Shown here: positions 17,070-27,108 of the stretch, piece after piece
How the letters are laid out: each line of letters begins with the position of its first letter
Numbering within the stretch: position 1 is the stretch's first letter
DNA from: an uncultured Paracoccaceae bacterium
GTDB taxonomy: Bacteria; Pseudomonadota; Alphaproteobacteria; Rhodobacterales; Rhodobacteraceae
Assembly (NCBI GenBank): GCA_947493335.1
Contig: CANLQO010000009.1
Coordinates: forward strand, 1-64,000
Direction: 5' to 3'
Length of the DNA: 64,000 nt
Program-made: the position numbers and the translations under genes
The notes under the pieces: generated by a model
What the model was told of the DNA's origin: nothing
The model's database searches: none
The model's input: the letters and a program-made list of their open reading frames with translations, nothing else

Positions 17070-17477
17070 TCAGTCTTTGGCTGATGCGATAAAGGCGGTT
17101 GCTTCGATCTCGATCATGGCGTCGTCTTCGACCAGCTCAAGGATCACAAGCATGGACATCGCCGGAAAATGGCGGCCAAAGACGCGTCGATAGGCCTCGC
17201 CCACACCCTTTTGATTGGCCAGATAGTCTTTCTTGCTGGTCACATACCATGTCAGACGGCCAATATCAGACACGTCGCCGCCCGCCGCTTCGACAATGGC
17301 GCGAATGTTGGACAGGGCTTGTTCCATCTGCGGGATGAACCCGCCGGGGCGCATGACCTTGTCCTTGTCCCAGCCAATTTGGCCCCCGATGTGCAATGTG
17401 CCGTCTGCCATCAACATGCCGTTCGCATAACCCGATGCCGGGGCCCAGCCTTCTGGATGAATTGTCTTGCTGCTCAT
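17070..17477 (-). CDS. RidA/YjgF/UK114-family imine deaminase
   Basis: The 135-residue protein has the RidA fold markers: GGQIGWDKDKV, MEQALSNIRAIVEAAGG, and a C-terminal LELVEDDAMIEIEATAF. The usual Arg that binds the carboxylate appears as RLTWYVTSK-type sequence, a variant seen in several catabolic RidA groups. Its ATG overlaps the thioesterase stop (ATGA). RidA proteins hydrolyse reactive enamines and imines to ketones and ammonia. In this operon a plausible job is to remove nitrogen after dearomatisation of 2-aminobenzoyl-CoA; that is inference. Confidence 0.8.
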   Translation of the reverse strand: MSSKTIHPEGWAPASGYANGMLMADGTLHIGGQIGWDKDKVMRPGGFIPQMEQALSNIRAIVEAAGGDVSDIGRLTWYVTSKKDYLANQKGVGEAYRRVFGRHFPAMSMLVILELVEDDAMIEIEATAFIASAKD

Positions 17478-17884
17478 TCTTGTCTCTCCAAAAGTGATGT
17501 GACGCGCTGGCGCACATTTTCGGGCCATGCGGTTGGTGGCCCGTCTGCGTTAAGGCAAACCAACGTCTGGTCCGTCTCAAACCGTGTCTCATTGCCGACT
17601 GCACAACGCGTCGCAAGCGAAAGGCTGCTGCGGCCGATATGGGTCGGGCTGACCGCGAGGGTCAGTGTCTCGCCCAGGCGGCAAGGAACCTTGAACCGGG
17701 TTGAAATTTCAACTGTAGGTACGGCCCATTCAGGATGTATCTCGTGAAATGACCACCCGAGTTCACGGTCAAAAAAGCTCTCAACAGCGTCGTTGACCAC
17801 TTCCAACATCCGCGGGAAAAACATGATCCGAGCGGGGTCGCAATGCCGGAACAGCACGGTTTGTTCGTAACGAAAGGCCGTCAT
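17474..17884 (-). CDS. Hot-dog acyl-CoA thioesterase
   Basis: The 136-residue single hot-dog domain has the 4-hydroxybenzoyl-CoA thioesterase type start (VLFRHCDPARIMFFPRMLEVVNDAVE), with the catalytic Asp in HCDPA. I use the ATG at 17884, 12 bases after the kynureninase gene ends. The stop overlaps the RidA start. It likely hydrolyses an aromatic or alicyclic CoA ester, perhaps relieving CoA trapping during anthranilate breakdown. Confidence 0.8.
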   Translation of the reverse strand: MTAFRYEQTVLFRHCDPARIMFFPRMLEVVNDAVESFFDRELGWSFHEIHPEWAVPTVEISTRFKVPCRLGETLTLAVSPTHIGRSSLSLATRCAVGNETRFETDQTLVCLNADGPPTAWPENVRQRVTSLLERQE

Positions 17885-17895
17885 CTGGGTGTCCT

Positions 17896-19080
17896 TTACG
17901 TCACGCGTAATTTTTGCTGATACTTCGGGCCGCGCCAAACCGCGTCGTTCACAATATGTGCTATGATTTCAACAGCTTTGGTCACATCCGTCGCGTCCAG
18001 ATACAGCGGCGTGAATCCAAACCGCATCACGTTGGGCGCGCGAAAATCACCGATGACACCGTGCTCGATGCAGGCCTGCATGGCCGCGTAGCCATGCTCA
18101 AATCCGAACGACACCTGACTGCCACGCACACCGCTGTCGCGGGGCGAGATCAGTTGCAACGCGGGGCACGTCTCAGCGATCTGTTGGATAAATTGCTCTG
18201 ACAAGGCGATCGAGGCCGTGCGCAAGGCGTGCATATCCACGTCGTCCCATGCATCCAAAGCTGCGTCCAGTGTCGCCAGTTGCAAAATCGGCGGCGTTCC
18301 GACGCGCATCCGTTCTGTCGACAACGCGGGGCGGTAGGATAGGTCAAAGTCAAACGGCGCATCATGGCCCAACCAGCCCGACAGCGACGGGCGCGTGGCT
18401 TCGACCAGATCAGGGCGGATATAGATAAACGCAGGCGCGCCCGGCCCGCCGTTGAGGTATTTATAGGTGCACCCCACCGCAAATTCGGCCTGACAGTCCA
18501 GCATTTCGACAGGAACGGCGCCTGCACTGTGGGCCAGATCCCAGATCATCACAGCGCCCGCGGCATGAGCGATCTTGGTGATTTTGGTCATGTCGTGCAT
18601 CCGGCCTGTGCGGTAATCCACCTGGGTCAGCATCACCACGGCAACCTCTTCGTTGATGTGGTGCAGCACATCTTCGGGGGCGGGTGTGCGCAATTCATGG
18701 CCAGCGTCAATTGTGCCAATCAGCCCTTCGGCGATGTAAAGATCGGAGGGGAAGTTGCCGTTGTCCGACAGAATAACCTTGCGGTCGGGGCGCATTTTCA
18801 ACGCCGCCGCCAGCGCCTGAAACACCTTGATAGACAAGGTATCCCCCATCGCAACCGACCCCGCAGGCGCGCCGATCAATCGTGCGACACGGTCACCAAC
18901 CTTGCGCGGCAGGTCCATCCATCCGGCCGTGTTCCACGCGCGGATCAACTGGTCGCCCCACTCATCCTCGATTACCTTTTGGGCGCGGGCTGCGGCCCCT
19001 TTGGGCAACGGGCCAAGCGAGTTTCCGTCCAGATAGATTACCCCATCAGGCAGCAAGAAGTGGTCTTTCTTCGGCAGCAT
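17896..19080 (-). CDS. kynU: Kynureninase
   Basis: The protein cleaves kynurenine to anthranilate and alanine using PLP. The fold-I aminotransferase motifs of KynU are clear: YLDGNSLGPLP at the N-terminus, DLAHSAGAVP with Asp181, and the PLP lysine K207 in TYKYLNGGPG. The real start at 19080 overlaps the TGA of the dioxygenase gene by one base (TGATG). Length (394 residues) is normal. With no kynurenine monooxygenase in the window, flux should go to anthranilate rather than to quinolinate. Confidence 0.95.
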   Translation of the reverse strand: MLPKKDHFLLPDGVIYLDGNSLGPLPKGAAARAQKVIEDEWGDQLIRAWNTAGWMDLPRKVGDRVARLIGAPAGSVAMGDTLSIKVFQALAAALKMRPDRKVILSDNGNFPSDLYIAEGLIGTIDAGHELRTPAPEDVLHHINEEVAVVMLTQVDYRTGRMHDMTKITKIAHAAGAVMIWDLAHSAGAVPVEMLDCQAEFAVGCTYKYLNGGPGAPAFIYIRPDLVEATRPSLSGWLGHDAPFDFDLSYRPALSTERMRVGTPPILQLATLDAALDAWDDVDMHALRTASIALSEQFIQQIAETCPALQLISPRDSGVRGSQVSFGFEHGYAAMQACIEHGVIGDFRAPNVMRFGFTPLYLDATDVTKAVEIIAHIVNDAVWRGPKYQQKLRVT

Positions 19081-19919
19081 CAAAGGGCCCCCCGTACATT
19101 CCAAAGTTCCGGAAACAGTTCCACACTGAGCATGCGGCGCAGGTATTGCACGCCAGAAGTTCCACCTGTGCCGCGTTTGAACCCGATGACCCGTTCGACG
19201 GTTGTCACGTGGTTAAAGCGCCAGCGGCGGAAGTAGTCTTCGATATCCATCAGCTTTTCCGCAAGCTCATAGAGCGCCCAATGGGTGTCGATGTCTTCAT
19301 AGACGATTTGCCAGCGGTCCTGAATGACGTCGAGGGCCTCGTGGGGGGTGCTCAGTTGCGGTTCGGGCATAGCATCAAGATTGCCGTCCAATGTTCGGAA
19401 AAGATGGGCGACCACCTCGTCGTAGAAGCTGGGCACCGCAAGTTCATCTTCAAGCGCAGCCATCGATTCCGCGACATGGGCGTGCGGTTTCAACATGTTG
19501 TCGTTGCGATTGCCGAGGACAAATTCGATCATCCGGTATTGAAAAGATTGAAACCCCGATGACGGCCCAAGGGCATCTCGAAAGGCGGTGTAATCCGCAG
19601 GTGTCATCGTGCGCAGAACGTCCCATTGGTTGTTCAACTGCTCAAAGACGCGGCTGACGCGGGCCAGCATCTTGGACATGCCCGACAGGTTTCCCGCCTT
19701 CAATGCCACCCGCGCCGAGGACATCTCATGCAGGATCAGTTTCATCCACAACTCGGACGTTTGATGTTGAATGATGAACAGAAGCTCGTCATGGGCATCA
19801 GATCGCGTGTTCTGGATCGAAAGTAATTGATCGGTGCACAGGTAGTCACCATAGGACATTGCGTCCTGAAAATCCATTGTTGCACCGTCGGATTTGGGAT
19901 CATAGGGGCAGGACATCAT
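19080..19919 (-). CDS. kynA: Tryptophan 2,3-dioxygenase
   Basis: This heme enzyme opens the indole ring of tryptophan to N-formylkynurenine. The family signatures are easy to see: HDELLFIIQHQTSELWMKL (distal-side His), SSGFQSFQYR, and HVTTVERVIGFKRGTGGTSG with the proximal His. At 279 residues it is a full bacterial TDO. Its start overlaps the CoA-ligase stop, and its stop overlaps kynU, so expression is coupled through the first steps of the pathway. Confidence 0.96.
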   Translation of the reverse strand: MMSCPYDPKSDGATMDFQDAMSYGDYLCTDQLLSIQNTRSDAHDELLFIIQHQTSELWMKLILHEMSSARVALKAGNLSGMSKMLARVSRVFEQLNNQWDVLRTMTPADYTAFRDALGPSSGFQSFQYRMIEFVLGNRNDNMLKPHAHVAESMAALEDELAVPSFYDEVVAHLFRTLDGNLDAMPEPQLSTPHEALDVIQDRWQIVYEDIDTHWALYELAEKLMDIEDYFRRWRFNHVTTVERVIGFKRGTGGTSGVQYLRRMLSVELFPELWNVRGAL

Positions 19920-21532
19920 GTGACCTCCTTCAGGCGGAACCGCTGGATTTTTCCGGTGGCGGTCTTTGGCAAATCTGCGCAGAAAACGATGCTGCGCGGG
20001 TATTTGTAGGGTGCGATTGACGCCTTTACGTGGTCTTGCAACGCTTTGATTTGGGCTTGGCCCGTTTCAGTGCGCGGCTCCAACACAACATGCGCCTGCA
20101 CGATCTGTCCGCGCTCGGGGTCGGGCACTCCGATCACGCCGCATTCCACCACGTCCGGGTGGCTCAGCAAGGCGGCCTCGACCTCGGGCCCAGCAATATT
20201 GTAGCCAGCCGAGATGATCATATCGTCATTGCGCGCGGCAAAATGGAAATAGCCATCAGCGTCTTTGACAAAACTATCGCCCGTGATGTTCCAGCCGTCA
20301 GCGACATAATTTTCCTGCCGGTCCCCTTTGAGGTAGCGGCACCCCGTTGGCCCGCGCACGGCCAAACGCCCGACTTCACCTATGTCGGCCTCGGTCCCGT
20401 CTTCGCGCAGAACCTTTGCTTTATATCCGGTGACTGGCTTGCCCGTGCAGGCGGGGCGGTGATCATCAAAACGGTTCGAGATGAAGATATGCAGCATCTC
20501 GGTTGCGCCGATCCCGTCCAGCATCGGCTTGCCGGTCTTTTCGATCCATTCCTGATAGACGGGTTCGGGCAGGGTTTCCCCCGCCGAAACAGCCGCGCGC
20601 AGGCTGGACAGATCAGCGCCCTCTTCCATGGCGCGCAGCATCACGCGGTAGGCCGTGGGGGCGGTGAAGCACACGGTCGCTTTGTGCTTTTGAATGATCT
20701 CGATCATGTTGGGCGGCGTGGCTTGCTCCAGCAATGTGGCCGTCGCGCCAAACCGCAAGGGAAACACCGCCAAACCGCCCAGGCCAAAGGTAAAGGCCAG
20801 CGGGGGCGAGCCGACAAAAACATCGTCTTCCGTGACGCCCAGTACCTCTTTGGCATACCCATCGGCGATGATCATGATATCGCGGTGATAGTGCATTGTC
20901 GCCTTGGGCGTGCCTGTTGATCCGGATGTAAACCCCAGCAAGGCCACGTCATCGGACCGTGTCTGCGCGCCCTCAAAACGCACCGATTTTTCCAAGGCCA
21001 TGCGATCAAGCTCGGCGTCGTGGTTGGACGTGCCGTCAAAACCGACAACTTTTTTCAGGTAGGTGCTGGTTTCGGCGCAGGTGGTCAATTCGTCCATCAT
21101 GCGCGAGTCACACAGCGCAAACTGCACCTCGGCCAGATCAATATATTTTTCCAACTCAACCGCGCGCAGCATGGGCATGGTGTTGACCACGACCGCGCCA
21201 GCCTTGGTTGCGGCCAGCCAACAGGCCAGCATCGCAGGGTTATTAGCAGACCGGATCAGAACGCGGTTTCCGGGTTTGACGCCGAAATCATCGACCAGCA
21301 CATTGGCCAGCCTGTTGGTCCAATCGGTCAGTTCCTTGTAGGTGCGCAAGCGCCCATTCCCGATCAACGCGGTGTGGTCACCAAACCCCTTTGCAACCAT
21401 CGCATCTGTCAGCTCGTAGCCCGCATTCAAGTGCTCGGGGTAGTCAAACCCATCCAAAAGGAAGTCGGGCATCTGGTGGTCCGGCGGCAGGTTGTCACGC
21501 GCGAAACTGTCGGTATGAGCGGTCGCTTGCAT
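19916..21532 (-). CDS. 2-aminobenzoate-CoA ligase (benzoate-CoA ligase family)
   Basis: An ANL-superfamily enzyme: ATP motif FTSGSTGTPKATMH, IGATEM, the hinge region GWNITGDSF, and the C-terminal catalytic lysine in PKTATGKIQR. The sequence is of the benzoate/2-aminobenzoate-CoA ligase type, and at 538 residues has a full N- and C-domain. It converts anthranilate, the kynureninase product, to 2-aminobenzoyl-CoA at the cost of ATP to AMP. Both ends overlap neighbouring genes by one to four bases. Anthranilate specificity comes from context with kynU and the fused monooxygenase. Confidence 0.92.
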   Translation of the reverse strand: MQATAHTDSFARDNLPPDHQMPDFLLDGFDYPEHLNAGYELTDAMVAKGFGDHTALIGNGRLRTYKELTDWTNRLANVLVDDFGVKPGNRVLIRSANNPAMLACWLAATKAGAVVVNTMPMLRAVELEKYIDLAEVQFALCDSRMMDELTTCAETSTYLKKVVGFDGTSNHDAELDRMALEKSVRFEGAQTRSDDVALLGFTSGSTGTPKATMHYHRDIMIIADGYAKEVLGVTEDDVFVGSPPLAFTFGLGGLAVFPLRFGATATLLEQATPPNMIEIIQKHKATVCFTAPTAYRVMLRAMEEGADLSSLRAAVSAGETLPEPVYQEWIEKTGKPMLDGIGATEMLHIFISNRFDDHRPACTGKPVTGYKAKVLREDGTEADIGEVGRLAVRGPTGCRYLKGDRQENYVADGWNITGDSFVKDADGYFHFAARNDDMIISAGYNIAGPEVEAALLSHPDVVECGVIGVPDPERGQIVQAHVVLEPRTETGQAQIKALQDHVKASIAPYKYPRSIVFCADLPKTATGKIQRFRLKEVT

Positions 21533-22689
21533 CAGTTTTCTCCTTTTGAGCGTTCCAGCGCCTGTCGGGCGATGATGACTTTCTGCACGTCCGACGCGCC
21601 CTCATAGATGCGCAACGCCCTGATCTCTCGGTAGAGTTTTTCAACCATATTGCCGGACCTGACCCCGTCGCCGCCAAACAGTTGCACTGCTTTGTCGATG
21701 ACAATCTGGGCGTGATCTGTTGCAAAGAGTTTCGCCATCGCAGCCTCGCGCGTGACGCGGGGCGCACCGCTGTCTTTGGTCCAGGCGGCGCGGTAGACCA
21801 GCAACGCACTTGCATCGACGTCCAGCGCCATATCCGCGATGTGTCCCTGCACCATCTGCAAATCAAAAAGCGGCGCACCTTGAATGTGGCGCGTCGTGGT
21901 GCGCTGGATGGCTGCGTCGAGTGCGCGGCGGGCAAAGCCCAAGGCAGCGGCAGCGACCGTGGTGCGAAACACGTCCAGAACAGACATGGCAATCTTGAAC
22001 CCCTGTCCCGGCGCCCCGATCATCGCCGATGCGGGCACGCGGCAGTCGGCAAATTCCAGTGTGGCCAATGGGTGCGGCGAGATGGTTTCCAGCCGCTCTT
22101 TGACGGAAAAACCGGGCAAATCCGGGGTGACGATGAAGGCGGACAATCCCTTGGCCCCCGGCGCGTCCTCGCTGCGGGCGAACAGGGTGTAGACATCTGC
22201 TATCCCGCCGTTCGAGATCCACGTCTTTTCGCCGTTCAAGATATAATGGTCGCCGTCCCGTGTCGCCGTCATCGTGGAATTGGCTACGTCAGAGCCGGAG
22301 GCAGGTTCCGTTAACGCAAAGGCAGAAATCGCGCGGCCCGTTCGGGTTAGTGGCAACCAATGCGCCTTTTGTTCTGCGGTCCCAAATAGCGATATGGCCC
22401 CCGTGCCCAGCCCCTGCATCGCAAAGGAGAAATCGGCCAACCCGTCATGGCGGGCCAAGGTTTCTCGCAGGATGCACAGGCTGCGCACATCCAAATTTCC
22501 CTCGGTGCTGGCGGAATGTTCCAACAATCCGGCATCCCCCAACATCGCCACCAACTGACGGCAGGTCTGATCGGTGTCGCTGTGATCCAGATCGCCGAGA
22601 TTGGCACTGCACCACTCTTCCAGCCGCGCCGAAAGGGTACGGTGGCGATCGTCAAGAAACGGCCAGTTGAGGAAACTTTTATCTGCCAT
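21532..22689 (-). CDS. Acyl-CoA dehydrogenase
   Basis: A 385-residue flavoprotein with standard ACAD motifs: FALTEPASGSDVAN, WISNGG, and a C-terminal IYEGASDVQKVIIARQAL. The catalytic Glu usually lies in that last segment (YEGAS). The start at 22689 overlaps the enoyl-CoA hydratase stop (TGATG). It probably oxidises a ring-derived acyl-CoA intermediate in the lower 2-aminobenzoyl-CoA pathway, where the enzymes have not been fully established. Confidence 0.88.
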   Translation of the reverse strand: MADKSFLNWPFLDDRHRTLSARLEEWCSANLGDLDHSDTDQTCRQLVAMLGDAGLLEHSASTEGNLDVRSLCILRETLARHDGLADFSFAMQGLGTGAISLFGTAEQKAHWLPLTRTGRAISAFALTEPASGSDVANSTMTATRDGDHYILNGEKTWISNGGIADVYTLFARSEDAPGAKGLSAFIVTPDLPGFSVKERLETISPHPLATLEFADCRVPASAMIGAPGQGFKIAMSVLDVFRTTVAAAALGFARRALDAAIQRTTTRHIQGAPLFDLQMVQGHIADMALDVDASALLVYRAAWTKDSGAPRVTREAAMAKLFATDHAQIVIDKAVQLFGGDGVRSGNMVEKLYREIRALRIYEGASDVQKVIIARQALERSKGEN

Positions 22690-23486
22690 CAATCGCCCTC
22701 AAACACGGGTTTTTCTTTGGCCACAAATGCATGGTAGGCGCGGTGAAAATCCTGACCCTGCATGCAAATCGCTTGCGCCTGTGCCTCGGCCTCGATGGCC
22801 TGTTCGATGGACATCGCCCATTCCTGCGCCAGCATGGTCTTAGTCATCATGTTGGCGAAATTCGGCCCCGCGGCGATCTGTTTGGCCATGGCGACGGCGG
22901 CGTTCATCAGCGTGTCCTCGGTCACGACCTGATTGTAAAAACCCCACGCATGACCCTCGATGGCGGTCATTGACCGCCCCAGATACAACAGTTCCGCCGC
23001 GCGGCCCTGCCCGATGATCCGAGGCAAGATTGCGCAGGCCCCCATATCGCAACCAGCCAGCCCCACGCGGTTGAACAGGAACGCGGTCTTTGCGCGATCC
23101 GTCGCGATCCGCAGATCAGAGGCCATGGCAATAATCGCGCCCGCGCCCGCGCAAACACCGTCAACCGCTGCAATGATTGGCCTGCCGCAATTGACCATCG
23201 CCTTGACCAGATCACCTGTCATTCGGGTGAACGCCAGCAGCTCTTTCATAGTCATCTTGGTCAGTGGTCCGATGATATCGTGCACATCCCCGCCCGAGCT
23301 GAAGTTGCCGCCGTTCGGGGCAAACACAACCGCCTTGATCGTGTCGTCATAGCTTAGGTTGCGGAACCAGTCGCACAGCTCGGCATAGCTGTCGAACGTC
23401 AGGGGGTTCTTGCGATCCGGGCGGTTCAACCGAAGGATTGCAATGCCCGCGTCAACCTCGCAAAGAAAATGCTCGGGGGGACGCAT
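22689..23486 (-). CDS. Enoyl-CoA hydratase/isomerase family protein
   Basis: A 265-residue crotonase: the first oxyanion-hole loop is [14 protein letters not shown] and the second is [20 protein letters not shown]. The active-site Glu positions fall in the segment with [18 protein letters not shown], which lacks the usual Glu pair of typical hydratases, so hydrolase or isomerase activity (for example ring opening) is possible. It starts directly after the MarR gene's stop codon, with no spacer. Confidence 0.85.
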   Translation of the reverse strand: MRPPEHFLCEVDAGIAILRLNRPDRKNPLTFDSYAELCDWFRNLSYDDTIKAVVFAPNGGNFSSGGDVHDIIGPLTKMTMKELLAFTRMTGDLVKAMVNCGRPIIAAVDGVCAGAGAIIAMASDLRIATDRAKTAFLFNRVGLAGCDMGACAILPRIIGQGRAAELLYLGRSMTAIEGHAWGFYNQVVTEDTLMNAAVAMAKQIAAGPNFANMMTKTMLAQEWAMSIEQAIEAEAQAQAICMQGQDFHRAYHAFVAKEKPVFEGD

Positions 23487-23960
23487 CTAGTGATCCTCGA
23501 GCGACGTGGTTAAGTGGTCCAGACGCTGGATCATGCCAAGGACATCGTCCAAATCCAGACCGCCCAATATCTCGTCAATCCAACTTTCGTGGGCGGCAGC
23601 AAGATCGGCAAATGCGGCCTTGCCCCGTTCGGTCAGACAGACCTGATGGGCACGGCGATCACCGGGGACGGACACGCGCAGGGCAAACCCCTCTTCTGTC
23701 AGCTTGTCGACAATTCCCGTGATGTTGCCGTTTGAGACGCGCAAGAGTTTGGAAATCTCGCTCATCTTCAAACCCTCCGGCGCGCGTGAAAGCGCCGACA
23801 TGACATCAAAGCGCGGCAAGGTAGAGGCATGTTGTGCCCGCAACCTGCGGCGGATTTCTTCTTCGACCAGATTGCTGGCCTTCAGCAGCTTGAGCCAGAG
23901 CCGCAGCCGCTCTTTTGAGAGCGGTTCATCTGGTTTGGCATTGGCGGGTTTGATATTCAT
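23487..23960 (-). CDS. MarR-family regulator inside the anthranilate operon
   Basis: The 157-residue protein has the MarR winged helix: MSEISKLLRVSNGNITGIVDKLTEEGFALRV followed by the wing GDRRAHQVCLTERG. I chose the ATG at 23960, which overlaps the SDR stop (ATGA) and has GGAGGAGAG before it. Such regulators of aromatic-CoA operons often respond to the CoA thioester. It sits within the operon it probably controls, and palindromes before 27109 and before the importer genes are candidate binding sites. Confidence 0.88.
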   Translation of the reverse strand: MNIKPANAKPDEPLSKERLRLWLKLLKASNLVEEEIRRRLRAQHASTLPRFDVMSALSRAPEGLKMSEISKLLRVSNGNITGIVDKLTEEGFALRVSVPGDRRAHQVCLTERGKAAFADLAAAHESWIDEILGGLDLDDVLGMIQRLDHLTTSLEDH

Positions 23961-24697
23961 ATCTCTCCTCCGGAAATGGAAATGGCTTGTCCGTTCACTG
24001 AACGCGCAGCGTCCGACAATAGCCAGAGAATTGTACCCGCAATCTCGTCGGTTTGGATGAACCGTTTTTGCGGGTTGCCAGCGCAAAGGGACGCGCGGGC
24101 CTTGTCTTCGGACATGCCCGTTTTATCGATGATATTGGCGACCGAGCGATCCAGCATCGGTGTCTCGATAAAGCCGGGGCAAATGGCGTTGACCGTGATC
24201 CCCGTTGACGCCAGCTCCAACCCCAGCGCGCGCGTCAGGCCAACGACGCCATGTTTGGCCGCGCAATAGGCCGAAACATAGGGAAACCCCTTTAGCCCCG
24301 CCGTGGATGCAATCGCGATCATGCGACCTGCGCCAGCCGCCTTCATATCCGGCAATGCCGCCTGCCAGACGTTGCTGACGCCCACAAGATTGACCGCCAA
24401 CATCGCGTTCAGCACATCGGCGGACATCTTGGCAAAGGGCACGCTTTCCGCCGCACCCGCGTTTGCGACAACACCTGTGATCGGGCCATGAGTGTCGCGG
24501 GCCTTTTGAAACGCCTCTGCGACGCTGTCAGGTAGCGTTACATCACAAAGGGCATAGGACAACCCCTGCGCGGCGAGCGTTTCCTTGGTCCGGCCAAGAA
24601 TGGTGACGTCATAGCCTTGCCCCGCCAAGGTCTGCGCCACGGTTGCGCCGACGCCCGTGCCACCGCCCGTTACAATGATATGTTTGCCAGTTGTCAT
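23957..24697 (-). CDS. Short-chain dehydrogenase/reductase (3-hydroxyacyl-CoA type)
   Basis: A classic SDR: coenzyme motif [10 protein letters not shown] near the N-terminus, NAG (VVANAGAA), catalytic Ser in IASTAG, and YCAAKHG as the YxxxK box. A PGFIETPM segment follows. The ATG at 24697 overlaps the stop of the fused monooxygenase gene (ATGA). It probably reduces or oxidises a hydroxyacyl-CoA made from the dearomatised ring. Confidence 0.88.
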   Translation of the reverse strand: MTTGKHIIVTGGGTGVGATVAQTLAGQGYDVTILGRTKETLAAQGLSYALCDVTLPDSVAEAFQKARDTHGPITGVVANAGAAESVPFAKMSADVLNAMLAVNLVGVSNVWQAALPDMKAAGAGRMIAIASTAGLKGFPYVSAYCAAKHGVVGLTRALGLELASTGITVNAICPGFIETPMLDRSVANIIDKTGMSEDKARASLCAGNPQKRFIQTDEIAGTILWLLSDAARSVNGQAISISGGEI

Positions 24698-26985
24698 ACG
24701 CGCAATGCCTCTGCTTCCCGCTCGGCCAAACGCCAAGCCTGATCACGACCTGGTCTATACGGCAGTGGCCAAGCCGCCTGCCGGTCCCCGATCTTGGCGG
24801 CCTCGTGCAGCGTCCAATAGGGATCGGCCAGATGGGGCCTGCCCACAGCCACCAAATCCGCACGTCCCGCCATCAGAATCGAATTGGCATGGTCCGCTTC
24901 ATAGATATTGCCAACGGCCATTGTCTTGATCCCCGCCTCATTGCGGATGCGGTCACTAAAGGGCGTCTGGAACATCCGGCCATAGACTGGCTTGGCCTCT
25001 GTCGTAGTCTGACCTGCCGAGACGTCGATCAGGTCAGCGCCCGCCGCGGTAAACGCCTTGGCGACTTCAACCGCGTCCTGTGGCGTGATGCCGTCCGCCC
25101 CGACCCAATCATTGGCCGAAATGCGAACCGACATCGGTTTATGTGCAGGCCAAACCGCCCGCATTGCGGTGAAAACCTCTAACGGATAGCGCAGCCGGTT
25201 TTCCAAACTGCCGCCATAGGCATCGCGGCGCTGGTTCGACACGGGCGAGATGAACGACGACAGCAAATAGCCATGTGCCGCGTGCAGCTCGATCATGTCA
25301 AAATCAGCGGCCTCGGCCATTTGCGCCGATGCAACGAATTCATCCTTGATCGCCTGCATCTCGTCGACGGTGATTTCGCGCGGTGTCGCGTTGTTGTCTG
25401 ACCACGCGACTGCCGAGGCCGAGACCAAATCCCAATTGTCTGACACCAGCGGCATATCCATACCTTCCCAGCCAATCCGTGTTGACCCTTTGCGCCCGGA
25501 ATGGCCAATTTGGCAGCAGATTTTGGCCTCTGTTTCTTGGTGTACAAAATCCGTCAATCGGCGCCATGCGGCCTGATGTTCCGGCGCATAAAGACCGGGA
25601 CACCCCGGCGTAATCCGGCCCGTTTCGCTCACACAGGTCATCTCGGTAAAGACCAGCCCTGCCCCACCCTTGGCGCGTTCGCCATAATGGATGAGGTGCC
25701 AATCCGTGGGGCAGCCCTCCATGGCTTTATATTGCGCCATGGGCGAGACAACGACGCGGTTTTCCAACGTCATGTCGCGCATCGCAAAGGGTGCAAACAT
25801 CGGTGCGCGCAATCGGTCAGACGCCGCGACGCCGGATTGATCAAGAAACCACCGCTCTGCGCTTTCCAGCCACGCCTTGTCGCGCAAACGCAGGTTTTCG
25901 TGCGAAATCCGCTGACTGCGGGTCAGCATGGAATAATTCAACTGAACCGGGTCAAGTCCAAGGTAACGCTCGACATCCTCAAACCATTCCAGCGAATTGC
26001 GCGCGGCCGATTGTAGGCGCAGAACCTCCAGTCGTCGCTCTTCCTGATAGCGTTTGAATGCATCCTCAGGGCTGGCCTCGCTGTGGATCAATTCAGCCAA
26101 AGACACTGCACTTTCAAGCGCCAGTTTTGTCCCCGATCCGATGGAAAAATGCGCCGTCGCCGAAGCATCGCCCAACAGCACAACATTCTCGTGGTGCCAA
26201 GTTTCACACAGGACCCGCGGGAACCTGATCCATGCAGACCCACGGATGTGATGGGCGTTTGTGATGAGGGCGTGGCCATCCAAGTGATCTTTGAATATCT
26301 CTTGGCAAATCGCGATGCTGTCTTGCTGCGACATATCCGCAAAGCCGAAATTGTCGAACGTGTCCTGCGCGCATTCCACAATGAATGTCGCGGTCTCGTC
26401 ATCGAATTGATAGGCATGGGCCCAGACCCAGCCGTGTTCGGTTTCCTCAAAGATAAAGGTGAACGCGTCCGAGAATTTCTGCTTGGTGCCCAGCCAGACA
26501 AACTGGCACAAACGCTCGTCAACTTCAGGTTTGAAAGTGTCGGCATAAAGCGTGCGTGTGCGCGAATTCAATCCATCCGCCGCCACAACGATATCAAAGT
26601 CTTGGCGGTAGTCTTCGGCGCTTTTCACATCTGTTTCAAATCGAAGCTCAACCCCCAATTCTTTTGCGCGATCTTGCAAGAGCAACAGCAATTTCTTGCG
26701 CCCAATGCCGCAGAAACCATGGCCGGATGACACATGCGTCTCACCACCGTAATGCAACGCGATGTCATCCCAATAGGCAAAGTTGTCGCCGATTGCCTTG
26801 GCGCTTTGCGGATCATTCGCCGCAAGATTTCCAAGGGTTTCGTCCGACAACACCACGCCCCATCCGAATGTATCATCAAAGCGGTTTCGCTCGAATATGA
26901 CCACGTCAACTGATTGGTCGCGCAACTTCATTGAGATGCCAAAGTACAATCCAGCAGGACCGCCTCCCAAACATGCTATGCGCAT
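24694..26985 (-). CDS. 2-aminobenzoyl-CoA monooxygenase/reductase (fused)
   Basis: This 763-residue flavoenzyme is a natural fusion. The N-terminal half (about 1-390) is a salicylate-hydroxylase-like FAD monooxygenase: [10 protein letters not shown] at the start, the [14 protein letters not shown] dinucleotide motif later. The C-terminal half (about 395-763) is an Old Yellow Enzyme barrel ([39 protein letters not shown]). The combination is diagnostic of 2-aminobenzoyl-CoA monooxygenase/reductase and its salicylyl-CoA relatives, which hydroxylate and then dearomatise the ring. It is the first gene of the minus-strand operon. Confidence 0.93.
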   Translation of the reverse strand: MRIACLGGGPAGLYFGISMKLRDQSVDVVIFERNRFDDTFGWGVVLSDETLGNLAANDPQSAKAIGDNFAYWDDIALHYGGETHVSSGHGFCGIGRKKLLLLLQDRAKELGVELRFETDVKSAEDYRQDFDIVVAADGLNSRTRTLYADTFKPEVDERLCQFVWLGTKQKFSDAFTFIFEETEHGWVWAHAYQFDDETATFIVECAQDTFDNFGFADMSQQDSIAICQEIFKDHLDGHALITNAHHIRGSAWIRFPRVLCETWHHENVVLLGDASATAHFSIGSGTKLALESAVSLAELIHSEASPEDAFKRYQEERRLEVLRLQSAARNSLEWFEDVERYLGLDPVQLNYSMLTRSQRISHENLRLRDKAWLESAERWFLDQSGVAASDRLRAPMFAPFAMRDMTLENRVVVSPMAQYKAMEGCPTDWHLIHYGERAKGGAGLVFTEMTCVSETGRITPGCPGLYAPEHQAAWRRLTDFVHQETEAKICCQIGHSGRKGSTRIGWEGMDMPLVSDNWDLVSASAVAWSDNNATPREITVDEMQAIKDEFVASAQMAEAADFDMIELHAAHGYLLSSFISPVSNQRRDAYGGSLENRLRYPLEVFTAMRAVWPAHKPMSVRISANDWVGADGITPQDAVEVAKAFTAAGADLIDVSAGQTTTEAKPVYGRMFQTPFSDRIRNEAGIKTMAVGNIYEADHANSILMAGRADLVAVGRPHLADPYWTLHEAAKIGDRQAAWPLPYRPGRDQAWRLAEREAEALRV

Positions 26986-27040
26986 TTGACTTCTCCGGAA
27001 TGATCTTCGTTGACCGGCAACGTAGCGGGGGTTCCTTTTT

Positions 27041-27070
27041 ATTTCAAGCTTGAAATTTCATACTTATAAT
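27041..27070 (+). promoter_or_regulatory. Palindromic operator and promoter of the divergent catabolic operons
   Basis: ATTTCAAGCTTGAAAT (27041-27056) is a perfect palindrome. A -10-like TATAAT lies at 27065-27070, and a weak -35 (TTTCAA) 17 bases before it sits inside the palindrome. This arrangement would let the MarR protein block transcription toward the plus-strand genes and possibly toward the monooxygenase operon too. Confidence 0.65.
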
Positions 27071-27108
27071 ATTAATGCTGTGCGAAACTAGCCGCGTTAG
27101 GAAAAAAC

